A DNA stretch of 64,000 nucleotides from Bacteroidales bacterium. Its GTDB lineage: Bacteria; Bacteroidota; Bacteroidia; Bacteroidales; F082. Below are positions 25,725 through 33,502 of the stretch, one piece after another. Numbering within the stretch: the first letter of the stretch is position 1; each line of letters starts with the position of its first letter. A model generated the notes under the pieces. It saw only the letters and a list, made by a program, of their open reading frames with translations, was not told the origin of the DNA and did no database searches. The position numbers were made by a program, and so were the translations under genes. Where the stretch lies: contig JAEEQP010000007.1 of the NCBI GenBank assembly GCA_016285355.1, positions 1 through 64,000 of the forward strand, given 5' to 3'.

Positions 25725-26039
25725 ATGAAAAACCACAAACGAAAACTGAAAGCCATCGTGCTTTCACTCATGCTGGCGGCGGGGACTATGCTGCCGGCAA
25801 GTGTCTCTGCCCAGGAAGTGGTTGCCGAAACTGGCGGAGGACTGTTAGGCAATGGTAAACTCTTTGACTCCGACGGCAGCTTTTTTGATACTCGTGGGCT
25901 AATTTACGAGGAAGAAGAAGATGACTTCACCAACGCCGCCTTCGGCGATGAAGCACCTCTTGGCAGTGGCCTGGTTATCCTGCTTGGTGCCGGACTTGGC
26001 TATGTTGCATTAAAAAAGAAGAAGGAGGACGAGCAATGA
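25725..26039 (+). CDS. Small exported protein with C-terminal PLGSG-TM-Lys tail
   Basis: A 104-residue protein with an N-terminal signal (IVLSLMLAAGTMLPASVSAQ). A short acidic middle (YEEEEDDFTNAAFGDEAP) follows. The end is PLGSG, a hydrophobic helix (LVILLGAGLGYVAL) and KKKKEDEQ. This motif-helix-basic tail order looks like a C-terminal sorting signal such as PEP-CTERM or LPXTG, and similar tails occur in small proteins of other Bacteroidales; no enzyme is assigned to it here. Its stop overlaps the next start (ATGA). The start was set at MKNHKRK rather than the longer frame. Confidence 0.7.
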   Translation: MKNHKRKLKAIVLSLMLAAGTMLPASVSAQEVVAETGGGLLGNGKLFDSDGSFFDTRGLIYEEEEDDFTNAAFGDEAPLGSGLVILLGAGLGYVALKKKKEDEQ

Positions 26040-28009
26040 GAAGAATGATTTATTTCGTGATGGCCTTGGGCTTGTTGCTGAGCCTCGCACAATGCAAGAA
26101 AGAACAACCCGTTACACCCCAAAATGAGGGTAATGGAGTGATGATTACCTTGGATGTGGACGGAGGCAACAACGGTTCAAGAGCGAATGTTACGCCTCCG
26201 AATGTCGCATTTGAGAACGGCGACCAGATTTTGGTGGCTAGCGGTGGACATTATGTTGGCTATTTGGAAAAAACCGAGGTGGAAAGTGTATCCAAATTTA
26301 GAGGTAGCATCAGTGGCGCTGTACCAGGCGAACCGCTTTACTTCTACTTTTTCGGCAACAAAGCGGATGTGGCCGATCTCACAGCAGGGGCAGACGGTAG
26401 CACAACTTGCACCGTAAATATCAGTGACCAGAGCAATTACCCGCATCTGCCCGTGATTTCGATGGGAAAATCCACCGAGGATTACTCCACAGATGTTAAT
26501 TCCTACTCCTCTTGCCTCTACAACAAGGCTTCGCTGATGAAGTTCAATGTGACCACGACTTCCACGGCGGCCATCTGCATTACTGGGATGAACAACAAGG
26601 TGATCGTTGATTTCACCTCACCAAACGGAACCGACAATGGTTTCACTTATGATAAGGATGGCGAAGGCGTGATAAAGATGCACGGCGTTACCACCGAAAA
26701 CACCGAGACCTGGGCCATCGTGCTGCCGCAGGCCGCATTGGCAGAAGGCGAGGAAAACTCGGCCTATACCGCTGACCTTCGCTACCTCGGAACTCGTCCC
26801 GCCATGGAAGAGATTGAGATGAACACCTTCCTCAACTTGGGTCTTGACTTGTCTGTAGGCACTGCCAATCCCCACTTCAAAGACCTCTCGCTCCTCCAAG
26901 AAAACCTCACAGCACAGGACGGCGACATCCTGTCGGGCATCATTAATGGAGACTACAAAATCTCCGTGGCCGCTAACGCCACCGTCACGTTGCACGATGT
27001 CACTATCTCCTATACTACCGCCGGCGACCATGATGCTTGGGCTGGCATCACCTGCGAAGGCAACGCCACCATTCTCCTCTCAGGAGACAATACTGTGAGC
27101 AGCAGGCCTGTTGACCTGGATTATTCCGGCGCAGTACATCCCGGAATTTATATTCCCCAAGACTACACGCTCACCATCGACGGAACAGGTAGCCTATTTG
27201 CCAGTTCCCTTACCGACAATATAGGAACAGGAGGAGCTGCTGGCATCGGCGGAATGGCAAATTCCAACTATAAGTGTGGAAGTATCGTCATCAACGGAGG
27301 CACCATTACCGCTACTGGCAGTGCTGCTGGCATCGGTGCTGGTATAAGCAACGGCTGCGGCACCATCACCATCAACGGCGGCACGGTGACCGCTACTGGC
27401 GGTAACGGCTCTGCCGGCATTGGTGCTGCCGGCATGACCAACAGAACAATGAACGGCTCCCCGTGCGGTGATATTCTCATTACCGGCGGTACGGTGGTGG
27501 CCACTGGCGGCACCGACGGAACTACCAACGGCGGTGCCGGCATCGGTGCGGGATGCGCCACTGGTGCCGCAAGCAAGGTTACCAGCACCGTCGCTTCCAT
27601 CACCATCACTGGCGGCAATGTGACGGCCACCGGCGGTGCCAATGCCGCTGGCATCGGCACCGGATACGCCAAACAGATGAGATACCAAGGGAAAAGCGGC
27701 TGTGGCACCATTACCATTTCCGGCGGCACCGTCGTCGCCATGGGGGGCGAAACCAAAGGTGCTGGCATCGGCACCGGCGACAAGGGGACGGGAATGGCCA
27801 CCAACACCTGCGGCGCCATCAACATCACCACTGGAGTGGCCAGTGTTACAGCCACGAAGGGTGTGGATGCGACCCACAGCATCGGCAAGGGCGGCAGCAA
27901 CACTACCTGCGGCACGGTGACCATTGGCTGCACCCTCGATGGAGAAGGCAATCCCGTAGGCGGCACGGTAGGCTACATCGAAGACAGCCCCTACACTTAC
28001 CAGCCTTAA
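26036..28009 (+). CDS. Surface lipoprotein with fimbrillin-like region and Gly-rich β-repeats
   Basis: A 657-residue lipoprotein (lipobox LAQC near residue 20). The N-terminal ~250 residues resemble fimbrillin-like proteins (SRANVTPPNVAFENGDQILV). From ~305 a β-helix-like region follows, with six or seven repeats around ITINGGTVTATGG and AGIGAG (~415-640), as in Cthe_2159-type carbohydrate-binding domains. It is probably a surface adhesin or glycan-binding protein. It is coupled by ATGA to the small exported protein, under the array at 25509-25650, and ends at the terminator at 28040. The repeats make long antisense frames that are not genes. Confidence 0.7.
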   Translation: MRRMIYFVMALGLLLSLAQCKKEQPVTPQNEGNGVMITLDVDGGNNGSRANVTPPNVAFENGDQILVASGGHYVGYLEKTEVESVSKFRGSISGAVPGEPLYFYFFGNKADVADLTAGADGSTTCTVNISDQSNYPHLPVISMGKSTEDYSTDVNSYSSCLYNKASLMKFNVTTTSTAAICITGMNNKVIVDFTSPNGTDNGFTYDKDGEGVIKMHGVTTENTETWAIVLPQAALAEGEENSAYTADLRYLGTRPAMEEIEMNTFLNLGLDLSVGTANPHFKDLSLLQENLTAQDGDILSGIINGDYKISVAANATVTLHDVTISYTTAGDHDAWAGITCEGNATILLSGDNTVSSRPVDLDYSGAVHPGIYIPQDYTLTIDGTGSLFASSLTDNIGTGGAAGIGGMANSNYKCGSIVINGGTITATGSAAGIGAGISNGCGTITINGGTVTATGGNGSAGIGAAGMTNRTMNGSPCGDILITGGTVVATGGTDGTTNGGAGIGAGCATGAASKVTSTVASITITGGNVTATGGANAAGIGTGYAKQMRYQGKSGCGTITISGGTVVAMGGETKGAGIGTGDKGTGMATNTCGAINITTGVASVTATKGVDATHSIGKGGSNTTCGTVTIGCTLDGEGNPVGGTVGYIEDSPYTYQP

Positions 28010-28039
28010 CAATAGAACCAGGTTATTCATTCAATGCGC

Positions 28040-28076
28040 AAAGGCGGCCTTCAGTTTTTGAGGGTCGCCTTTTTTT
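28040..28076 (+). terminator. Rho-independent terminator (shared family)
   Basis: AAAGGCGGCCTTCA and TGAGGGTCGCCTTT pair with two G-U wobbles, followed by a T-run. Same family as 7578-7612 and 29573-29606. Confidence 0.8.
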
Positions 28077-28118
28077 CGTGTTTTTTCAAACCGAGGCTGC
28101 ATGTTTACAAACTATTTG

Positions 28119-28127
28119 TATATTTGT
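28119..28127 (+). promoter_or_regulatory. -7 promoter element for the first DUF4143 ATPase
   Basis: TATATTTGT fits TAnnTTTG. The predicted transcript would start near 28133, exactly where the 33-bp repeats begin. Confidence 0.45.
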
Positions 28128-28132
28128 GCCCG

Positions 28133-28231
28133 AAAGTCGTTTGAAAAAAGTGTATATTCTGTACAAAAGTCGTTTGAAAAAAGTGTTCAAATGGTAGAAA
28201 AGTCGCTATAAAAAAGTGTTATGTATAAACG
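28133..28231 (+). repeat. Three direct repeats with exact 33-bp period in the ATPase leader
   Basis: Copies start at 28133, 28166 and 28199. Each begins with AAAGTCG, then TTTGA or CTATA, then AAAAAAGTGT; the last 12 bases vary. The third copy contains the ATG at 28221. With the -7 element at 28119 the repeats form the mRNA leader. In copy 2, TTTGAA and TTCAAA could form a hairpin. Confidence 0.85.
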
Positions 28232-29558
28232 GAAAATAGAATCTCTCCTTCGGCAATGGAAGGATCAATACAAGCATAAGCCGTTGGTTATCAAAGGCGT
28301 TCGTCAGTGCGGAAAGACCAGTTCCGTACTGGCATTTGCCCAAAAAAACTATGAGCATGTCATTTATCTCAACTTCCATGAAAAGAAGACCTACAAAGCC
28401 TTCTTTGCCGGAGATTTGGACGTAGAGACCCTCACAACCAATATCGCCTTGGGTATTATCGGCACGCAGTTTGTCCCGGGAAAGACCTGCCTCGTCTTTG
28501 ACGAGATACAAGACTGTCCTCGTGCGCGTTCGTCGCTCAAATTCTTCTGCCTCGATGGTCGGTACGATGTGCTTTGTACCGGCTCATTGCTCGGCGTTAA
28601 CGGTTACAAAACCAAAGAGGAGCAGCAAGAAGAGGAAGAAGCGTCCATTCCTGTTGGCTTTGAAGAGATTGTTCACATGTATCCGATGGACTTTGAGGAA
28701 TGGCTGTGGGCAAACGGTATCAGAGCGGAGCATATCGACATCTTGCGTCAGCACTTGGCGGAAGAGAAACCGCTCAACGAGGCTTTCCACAATCGCTTCC
28801 GCCAGCTATTGCTCCAGTATGTCTTTGTTGGCGGTATGCCGGAGGCCGTGGCAAAGTTCCTGACAACCCATAACATGGGCGAAACGCGTAAGGTACAATT
28901 GGCCATCATCGACAGTTACGAATCGGATATGATAAAATATGCCCCTTCCGCCGACAAACCGCGCATTCGCGAGTGTTTCGAGTCAATCCCAAAGCAGTTG
29001 GCACGCGATTACAAGAAGTTCACCTATACAGTCGTTCGGCCCCAAGCCAAAGGGCGCGACTATGCCGGCAGCCTACAGTGGATTGAAGACGCGGGAATAA
29101 TCCATCGCTGCTACAACACAGAGATTACCGAATTGCCGCTTGAAGGCGTGGCCATCAAAGACCAGTTCAAAGTGTATATGGCAGATTCGGGCTTGCTCGT
29201 CAGTATGCTGGAAGAAGGTACTGCATGGAGCATTATGCAAGGCGATTTAGGCGCATACAAAGGTGCTGTTTATGAGAGCCTTATCGCCGACATCTTTGGT
29301 AAGATGGGTCGCAAACTCTATTATTTCCACAAGGACAGCGGCTTGGAGATTGATTTCCTGATGCGATACAAAGGCGAGTGTGTGTTGGTGGAATGTAAAG
29401 CCCGCACCGGCAATGCCAAATCCATGCGAACAGTTCTGGCGCATCCGGAGAAATACCATGTCAGTCATGCCATCAAGATAGGCGACTACAATGTTGGGCG
29501 CGACGGTGCACTGCTGACCATTCCGTTCTATATGGCATTCCTGCTAACGGAGGTATAA
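28221..29558 (+). CDS. AAA_14-type ATPase with DUF4143 (PD-(D/E)XK-like) domain
   Basis: A 445-residue ATPase. Walker A GVRQCGKT (26-33), Walker B CLVFDEIQDC (~91), then CTGSLLGV. The middle holds a winged-helix-like region; the C-terminal DUF4143 region has LEIDFLMRYKGECVLVECKA (~375-395), the D...ExK pattern. These proteins occur in many copies in Bacteroidales; the role is unknown. The gene is monocistronic, with a repeat-rich leader and its own terminator at 29573. The closest plan in this window is at 40140-41279. Confidence 0.85.
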   Translation: MYKRKIESLLRQWKDQYKHKPLVIKGVRQCGKTSSVLAFAQKNYEHVIYLNFHEKKTYKAFFAGDLDVETLTTNIALGIIGTQFVPGKTCLVFDEIQDCPRARSSLKFFCLDGRYDVLCTGSLLGVNGYKTKEEQQEEEEASIPVGFEEIVHMYPMDFEEWLWANGIRAEHIDILRQHLAEEKPLNEAFHNRFRQLLLQYVFVGGMPEAVAKFLTTHNMGETRKVQLAIIDSYESDMIKYAPSADKPRIRECFESIPKQLARDYKKFTYTVVRPQAKGRDYAGSLQWIEDAGIIHRCYNTEITELPLEGVAIKDQFKVYMADSGLLVSMLEEGTAWSIMQGDLGAYKGAVYESLIADIFGKMGRKLYYFHKDSGLEIDFLMRYKGECVLVECKARTGNAKSMRTVLAHPEKYHVSHAIKIGDYNVGRDGALLTIPFYMAFLLTEV

Positions 29559-29572
29559 CTGCTCAACGAGAT

Positions 29573-29606
29573 AGGTGGCCTTCAGTTTTTGAGGGCCGCC
29601 TTTTTG
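29573..29606 (+). terminator. Rho-independent terminator (shared family)
   Basis: AGGTGGCCTTCA and GAGGGCCGCCT pair around a T-rich loop, followed by TTTTTG. It ends the DUF4143 ATPase transcript and matches the copies at 7578 and 28040. Confidence 0.8.
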
Positions 29607-29607
29607 T

Positions 29608-29897
29608 TTGTTTTTGCGTGGTGGTGCGGGTGGCTGCCACGGTGTGCGGCAGCCGCGTATGGTTGCGGTAGCCTCGTACCAAAGGCACGGTATTTTATTT
29701 ACCCCATACAGCTCTGCTGTGTGGGGTTTATCAAACTGTGCATACCAGACTGTAGGCTCGAGAGGGCGAGTTGGAGTGCAGGCTACATCCACATGAGAGG
29801 TAGCGTGTCGTTCAGCATTGAGCGAAAAGGTACGAATAAGTGCCGGAACCTGTTCGACCATTGGTTCCGTTATTACAATGACGGGACATTGCCCCCC
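29608..29897. other. Convergent intergenic region with strong hairpins, possible structured RNA
   Basis: No convincing gene. It contains GGCTGCC-GGCAGCC (29631-29653), a 12-bp stem ACCCCATACAGC with GCTGTGTGGGGT (29700-29726) and GGAACC-GGTTCC (29848-29871). Reading frames here lack start context and known domains. The first hairpin resembles the repeat elements at 37064 and 49438. The rest could encode a small structured RNA, but no promoter is clear. Confidence 0.4.
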
Positions 29898-31505
29898 TTA
29901 CATCCTAAACACGCCAAACTGTTGCGGCGGGAAGGGCTGGTTCAATGAAGCAGCGATGCCCAAAGCGAGGATCTTGCGTGTGTCAACGGGGTCGATGATG
30001 CCGTCGTCCCAAAGGCGCGCCGTGCTATAGAAGGCTGAACCTTCATAGTCGTATTTGGCGAGAATCTCTTTCTTCAGCTGTGCGATTTCGTCCTTTGGTA
30101 CTTCCAAGCCTCTATATTTATACTGGTCTTCCTTGACGGTAGCCAACACGCTGGCCGCCTGTTCGCCACCCATGACGGAGATTTTGGCATTGGGCCACAT
30201 GAAGAGCAGCCTCGGGCTATAAGCGCGACCTGCCATGCCGTAGTTGCCCGCGCCAAACGAGCCACCGAAAATGACAGTGAACTTGGGCACGTTGGCATTC
30301 GAGACCGCATGAACCATCTTCGCACCGTCCTTGGCGATGCCACCCTGCTCATACTGCTTGCCGACCATGAAACCTGTGATGTTCTGCAAGAACACCAAGG
30401 GAACGTTGCGCTGGCAGCATAACTCGATGAAGTGGGTGGCTTTCAACGCTGATTCTGAGAACAATACACCGAAATTAGCGATGATGCCCACAGGAAATCC
30501 CATTAAGTGAGCAAAGCCACAGACAAGAGTGGTAGCATAGCGCGACTTGAACTCTTGGAAACGGCTACCGTCAACAATACGAGCGATGATTTCCCTTGGG
30601 TCGACGAGCTTGTGGAAGTCGATGGGCGCGAGGCCGTAAAGGTCATGCGGGTCGTATAAAGGAGCCTCGACAGGCAGCATGTCCAACTTTTGGCGGTGGC
30701 TCTTCTCCAAGGTTTTGAAGATGTTGCGGCAGATTTGCAAGGCATGTTGGTCGTTTTCGGCCAAGTGGTCAGCCACACCCGAAACGGAGGTGTGCATCTC
30801 GCCGCCGCCCAACTCTTCCGCCGTGACCACCTCACCCGTGGCGGCTTTCACCAACGGCGGGCCGCCGAGATAAATGGTGCCTTGGTTGCGCACGATGATG
30901 GTCTCGTCACTCATGGCCGGCACGTAGGCGCCACCAGCCGTACACATGCCCATCACGATGGCGATTTGCGGGATGCCCATCGCCGACATGCGCGCTTGGT
31001 TGTAGAAGAAACGCCCAAAGTGGTCACGGTCGGGGAAGACGGTGTCCTGCTCAGGAAGGAAGGCGCCGCCGCTGTCGACCATATAGACGCAAGGCAGGTG
31101 GTTCTCCATGGCAATTTCCTGGGCGCGAAGGTGTTTCTTCACTGTGTATTGCATGTAGGTGCCGCCTTTCACAGTGGCGTCGTTGGCCACGATGACCGCT
31201 TCACGACCTTGTATCACACCAATGCCAGTGATGATTCCCGCCGAAGGGAAGTCGTTGTTATAGGTGCCGTAAGCTGCCATTGGAGAGAGTTCCAAAAAAG
31301 GCGTGTTCGGGTCGATGAGCAGGTCGATGCGCTCGCGGGCGAGGAGTTTGTTGCGTTTTTTGTGTTTGGCCACGGCTGCCTCGCCGCCGCCTTGCATGGA
31401 GGCTGACATCGCCTCGCGGTATTGTGCCATCAACGCGAGGAAGTTCTTCTCGTTCTGCTTGAACTCTTCGGAGTCGGTGCGTATGTTGGATTTTAGGACT
31501 TGCAT
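29898..31505 (-). CDS. Acyl-CoA carboxylase carboxyltransferase subunit (methylcrotonyl-CoA type)
   Basis: A 535-residue carboxyltransferase. Motifs: [17 protein letters not shown] (~55), [40 protein letters not shown] (~150), [37 protein letters not shown], and [20 protein letters not shown] near the end. The [10 protein letters not shown] signature is typical of the β subunit of methylcrotonyl-CoA carboxylase (leucine breakdown), though propionyl- or geranyl-CoA forms are not excluded. The biotin-carrying subunit is not in the window. The start [10 protein letters not shown] at 31505 lies just after a -7 element. The hydratase at 15081-15872 could act next. Confidence 0.88.
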   Translation of the reverse strand: MQVLKSNIRTDSEEFKQNEKNFLALMAQYREAMSASMQGGGEAAVAKHKKRNKLLARERIDLLIDPNTPFLELSPMAAYGTYNNDFPSAGIITGIGVIQGREAVIVANDATVKGGTYMQYTVKKHLRAQEIAMENHLPCVYMVDSGGAFLPEQDTVFPDRDHFGRFFYNQARMSAMGIPQIAIVMGMCTAGGAYVPAMSDETIIVRNQGTIYLGGPPLVKAATGEVVTAEELGGGEMHTSVSGVADHLAENDQHALQICRNIFKTLEKSHRQKLDMLPVEAPLYDPHDLYGLAPIDFHKLVDPREIIARIVDGSRFQEFKSRYATTLVCGFAHLMGFPVGIIANFGVLFSESALKATHFIELCCQRNVPLVFLQNITGFMVGKQYEQGGIAKDGAKMVHAVSNANVPKFTVIFGGSFGAGNYGMAGRAYSPRLLFMWPNAKISVMGGEQAASVLATVKEDQYKYRGLEVPKDEIAQLKKEILAKYDYEGSAFYSTARLWDDGIIDPVDTRKILALGIAASLNQPFPPQQFGVFRM

Positions 31506-31524
31506 AAACGTAAAAATTGAAAGC

Positions 31525-31533
31525 ACAAAAATA
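31525..31533 (-). promoter_or_regulatory. -7 promoter element for the carboxyltransferase
   Basis: TATTTTTGT on the minus strand matches TAnnTTTG, 19 bases before the ATG at 31505. Confidence 0.45.
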
Positions 31534-31595
31534 GGTATTTTTTGATTAGAACAAAGTTTTTCTGGTGAAAAATCACCCCCGGTTCACCAAAAAAA

Positions 31596-31681
31596 GTAAG
31601 GACATGCCCTTTTGCGGTCAATTGCTACATCGCTGATTTTCAATAAAAACCAATAAGGACATTCCAAAAAAGTATGGACAT
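31596..31681 (+). promoter_or_regulatory. Three RTAWGGACAT motifs upstream of a TPR-HTH gene
   Basis: GTAAGGACAT (31596), ATAAGGACAT (31653) and GTATGGACAT (31672) lie between the divergent carboxyltransferase and TPR-HTH promoters. The spacings are 57 and 19. They could be regulator sites; the evidence is the repetition alone. Confidence 0.35.
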
Positions 31682-31727
31682 CGCCCTGTGGCGGCCTTCG
31701 TGCCTCTTGACAAAGGTTTTTTCTGTA

Positions 31728-31736
31728 TATTTTTGC
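31728..31736 (+). promoter_or_regulatory. -7 promoter element for the TPR-HTH lipoprotein gene
   Basis: TATTTTTGC matches the consensus; TTGA lies 17 bases upstream (31707-31710). Confidence 0.5.
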
Positions 31737-31747
31737 GATGTGTATCG

Positions 31748-31821
31748 GACACGAGACACGAGACTGCGAGACACGGGACTTGCCCAATGGTCTCGCGTCC
31801 CGCGTCCCGAAGTCCCGCGTC
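31748..31821. repeat. Imperfect palindrome in the leader of the TPR-HTH gene
   Basis: Two ~31-base arms rich in GAGAC/CGGGAC and GTCTC/GTCCCG are imperfectly complementary around TTGCCCAATG. It would form a long hairpin in the mRNA leader. Confidence 0.6.
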
Positions 31822-31834
31822 AAAAAGAAAACCT

Positions 31835-33307
31835 ATGAAAACAAACCTGAAACTACTCATCCTAATGACGGCAACCCTCGCGCTTGCGGCCTGCGACAGC
31901 CCGACAAAGCGGATGGAACAGGCGCAAGCCCTCTATCAAGAAGGTGTGCAACTGCGCGAACAACGCCGTTCCGAAGAGGCTGCCGAAAAGTTCCTGCAAG
32001 GATTAGCCATTGTGCAACGTTCCAAAAAGACCACGGAAACCATCGAATTGGAAGGCCAACTTTGCGACAACCTCGGAGCCATGTATCTGAAACATGAGCT
32101 TTTCGAGGACGCCTTCAAGCAGCACCAACATGCTTTGAAATGCTTCAAGCAGACAGCCGATTCATCGGGCATGATGAACGCCTATCGCAACAGTGGCCGT
32201 GCCATGCGGGCGCAGGAGCAATTCACTCAGGCCAAACATTACTACGACTCGGCTTTCCGCATCGCCACCTTTATTAATGACACGGCCATGTTCGGTGACC
32301 TCTATTTAGAGATGGGCCGCGACTACTATATGGAGACAGGCAACTTCGCCAAAGGCATCGAGAGCGTGAACAAGGCCTTGGAATGCGGCCTCAACGACAA
32401 TGACACCGACATCGCCCACATGACTTTAGGCATCCTTTATTATTACACGCGTGAGTACGACAAGGCGAAGTCGTTCCTGAACGAGGCCCTTCGCAGCGAA
32501 CGGTCTGGACTGAAAATGTCTGTTTATCAGACGCTTTACGCCATCGCCTACAGTGAGGGGGACTACCAGCAGGCGGTGCAATACCATAAACAGTTCACTG
32601 CGAGCATGATGCAAGCCGATGCGGAACACTCCAACGAGATCATGCAAAGAATTAAGTCGGAATATGAACTGAAAGCCCAGCAGAGCGAGTTGGAGAGCCT
32701 GCACCGCAACCGCGACCTGAAATTGTATCTGATTATCGCCTTGGCAGTGATTGCCTTGCTCATCATCCTCCTGATTGTGAGGAAGAAAATCAGCGACCAT
32801 AAGTTGGAGATGGAGCAATTCGGGCGGCAGGTGGAACGCGACCAGAATCGCATCCACGAGTTGGTGAGCGACATGGAAACCCTCATCCGCACCAACGATG
32901 AGCTGCGCCGCAACCAGCAGAGCCTCCCACAGAAGGATTTCATGATGATCGAGAAAATCATGACGCGAAACAGGATTATGACCACCGCCCAAGCCCTCAG
33001 CGAGGAAGTGAACAATGACTCGCTCAACTTCGAGCTGACCGACAACGACTGGAAAGACTTCATCAGCCTGACGGACTTGATTTTCGATGGTTTCTCGCAA
33101 CGCCTCCTCAGCCTCTATCCCAAACTCGGCCAATGGGATGTGCGCATCTGCTGCTTGTCGAAAAACGGTTTTTCCAACCATGTGATTTCCATTCTGTTAG
33201 ACACCCAAACCGATTCTTATTATAAACGCAAAGCAAGAATAAAGCAAATGAAGATGGACCTCGGCAACGACAACCGTTCTTTTGAGGAAATCGTGAATGC
33301 TGTTTAA
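31835..33307 (+). CDS. TPR membrane lipoprotein with C-terminal HTH-like domain
   Basis: A 490-residue probable membrane regulator. The start was set at MKTNLKLLILMTATLALAAC, a clean lipoprotein signal; the longer frame reads through the leader palindrome. About 280 residues of TPR-like repeats follow (SEEAAEKFLQGLAIVQ, AKHYYDSAFRIATF, AKSFLNEALRSE), then a transmembrane helix (LYLIIALAVIALLIILLIV), a coiled coil, and the C-terminal YPKLGQWDVRICCLSKNGFS with RKARIKQMKMD. It is very similar to 57127-58473. The T9SS cargo gene at 33503 follows with only a repeat between, so it may control that cluster. Confidence 0.8.
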   Translation: MKTNLKLLILMTATLALAACDSPTKRMEQAQALYQEGVQLREQRRSEEAAEKFLQGLAIVQRSKKTTETIELEGQLCDNLGAMYLKHELFEDAFKQHQHALKCFKQTADSSGMMNAYRNSGRAMRAQEQFTQAKHYYDSAFRIATFINDTAMFGDLYLEMGRDYYMETGNFAKGIESVNKALECGLNDNDTDIAHMTLGILYYYTREYDKAKSFLNEALRSERSGLKMSVYQTLYAIAYSEGDYQQAVQYHKQFTASMMQADAEHSNEIMQRIKSEYELKAQQSELESLHRNRDLKLYLIIALAVIALLIILLIVRKKISDHKLEMEQFGRQVERDQNRIHELVSDMETLIRTNDELRRNQQSLPQKDFMMIEKIMTRNRIMTTAQALSEEVNNDSLNFELTDNDWKDFISLTDLIFDGFSQRLLSLYPKLGQWDVRICCLSKNGFSNHVISILLDTQTDSYYKRKARIKQMKMDLGNDNRSFEEIVNAV

Positions 33308-33460
33308 TCACAAAACATTCAAAACTTACAAAACAAATGAATAACAAGTCCAAAGAAAAGCGTGTGGCGGCTGCACAACCGTGCGCCGCCGGGAAGCAGC
33401 TGGTTAGCGTGCTTCCCCCGACCAGCAACAAAGGTTTTGAAGATTTTGCTGGTTTTGTGA
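33308..33460 (-). repeat. MITE-like element, copy A (153 bp)
   Basis: Ends are TCACAAAAC and GTTTTGTGA. Inside each end, CAAAAC recurs every nine bases. The centre has GGGAAGCA-TGCTTCCC and a GC-rich segment (GCGGCGCACGGTTGTG). The copy at 62925-63046 is homologous in the opposite orientation. It begins directly after the stop codon at 33305-33307. Confidence 0.8.
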
Positions 33461-33502
33461 CAAAAAAAGAATTAAATCATTAACAATTAAATAATTAAAA
33501 CT

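Noticed and set aside
26036..28009. Autotransporter adhesin based on the Gly-rich β-repeats
   Set aside because: There is no C-terminal translocator barrel, and the protein has a lipobox, so a surface lipoprotein is more likely.
27194..28030. Long minus-strand frames rich in Gly/Ala/Ser or Pro/Val
   Set aside because: They mirror the Gly-rich repeats of the surface lipoprotein on the plus strand; repeat composition removes stops on the other strand.
28133..28231. Three evenly spaced repeats that look like a small CRISPR array
   Set aside because: The repeats are ~21 bases with only ~12-base spacers, the third is degenerate and overlaps a start codon, and no cas gene is near.
29544..29861. 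105-codon minus-strand frame in the convergent gap
   Set aside because: It spans a terminator and a repeat hairpin and overlaps the ATPase end; composition looks noncoding.
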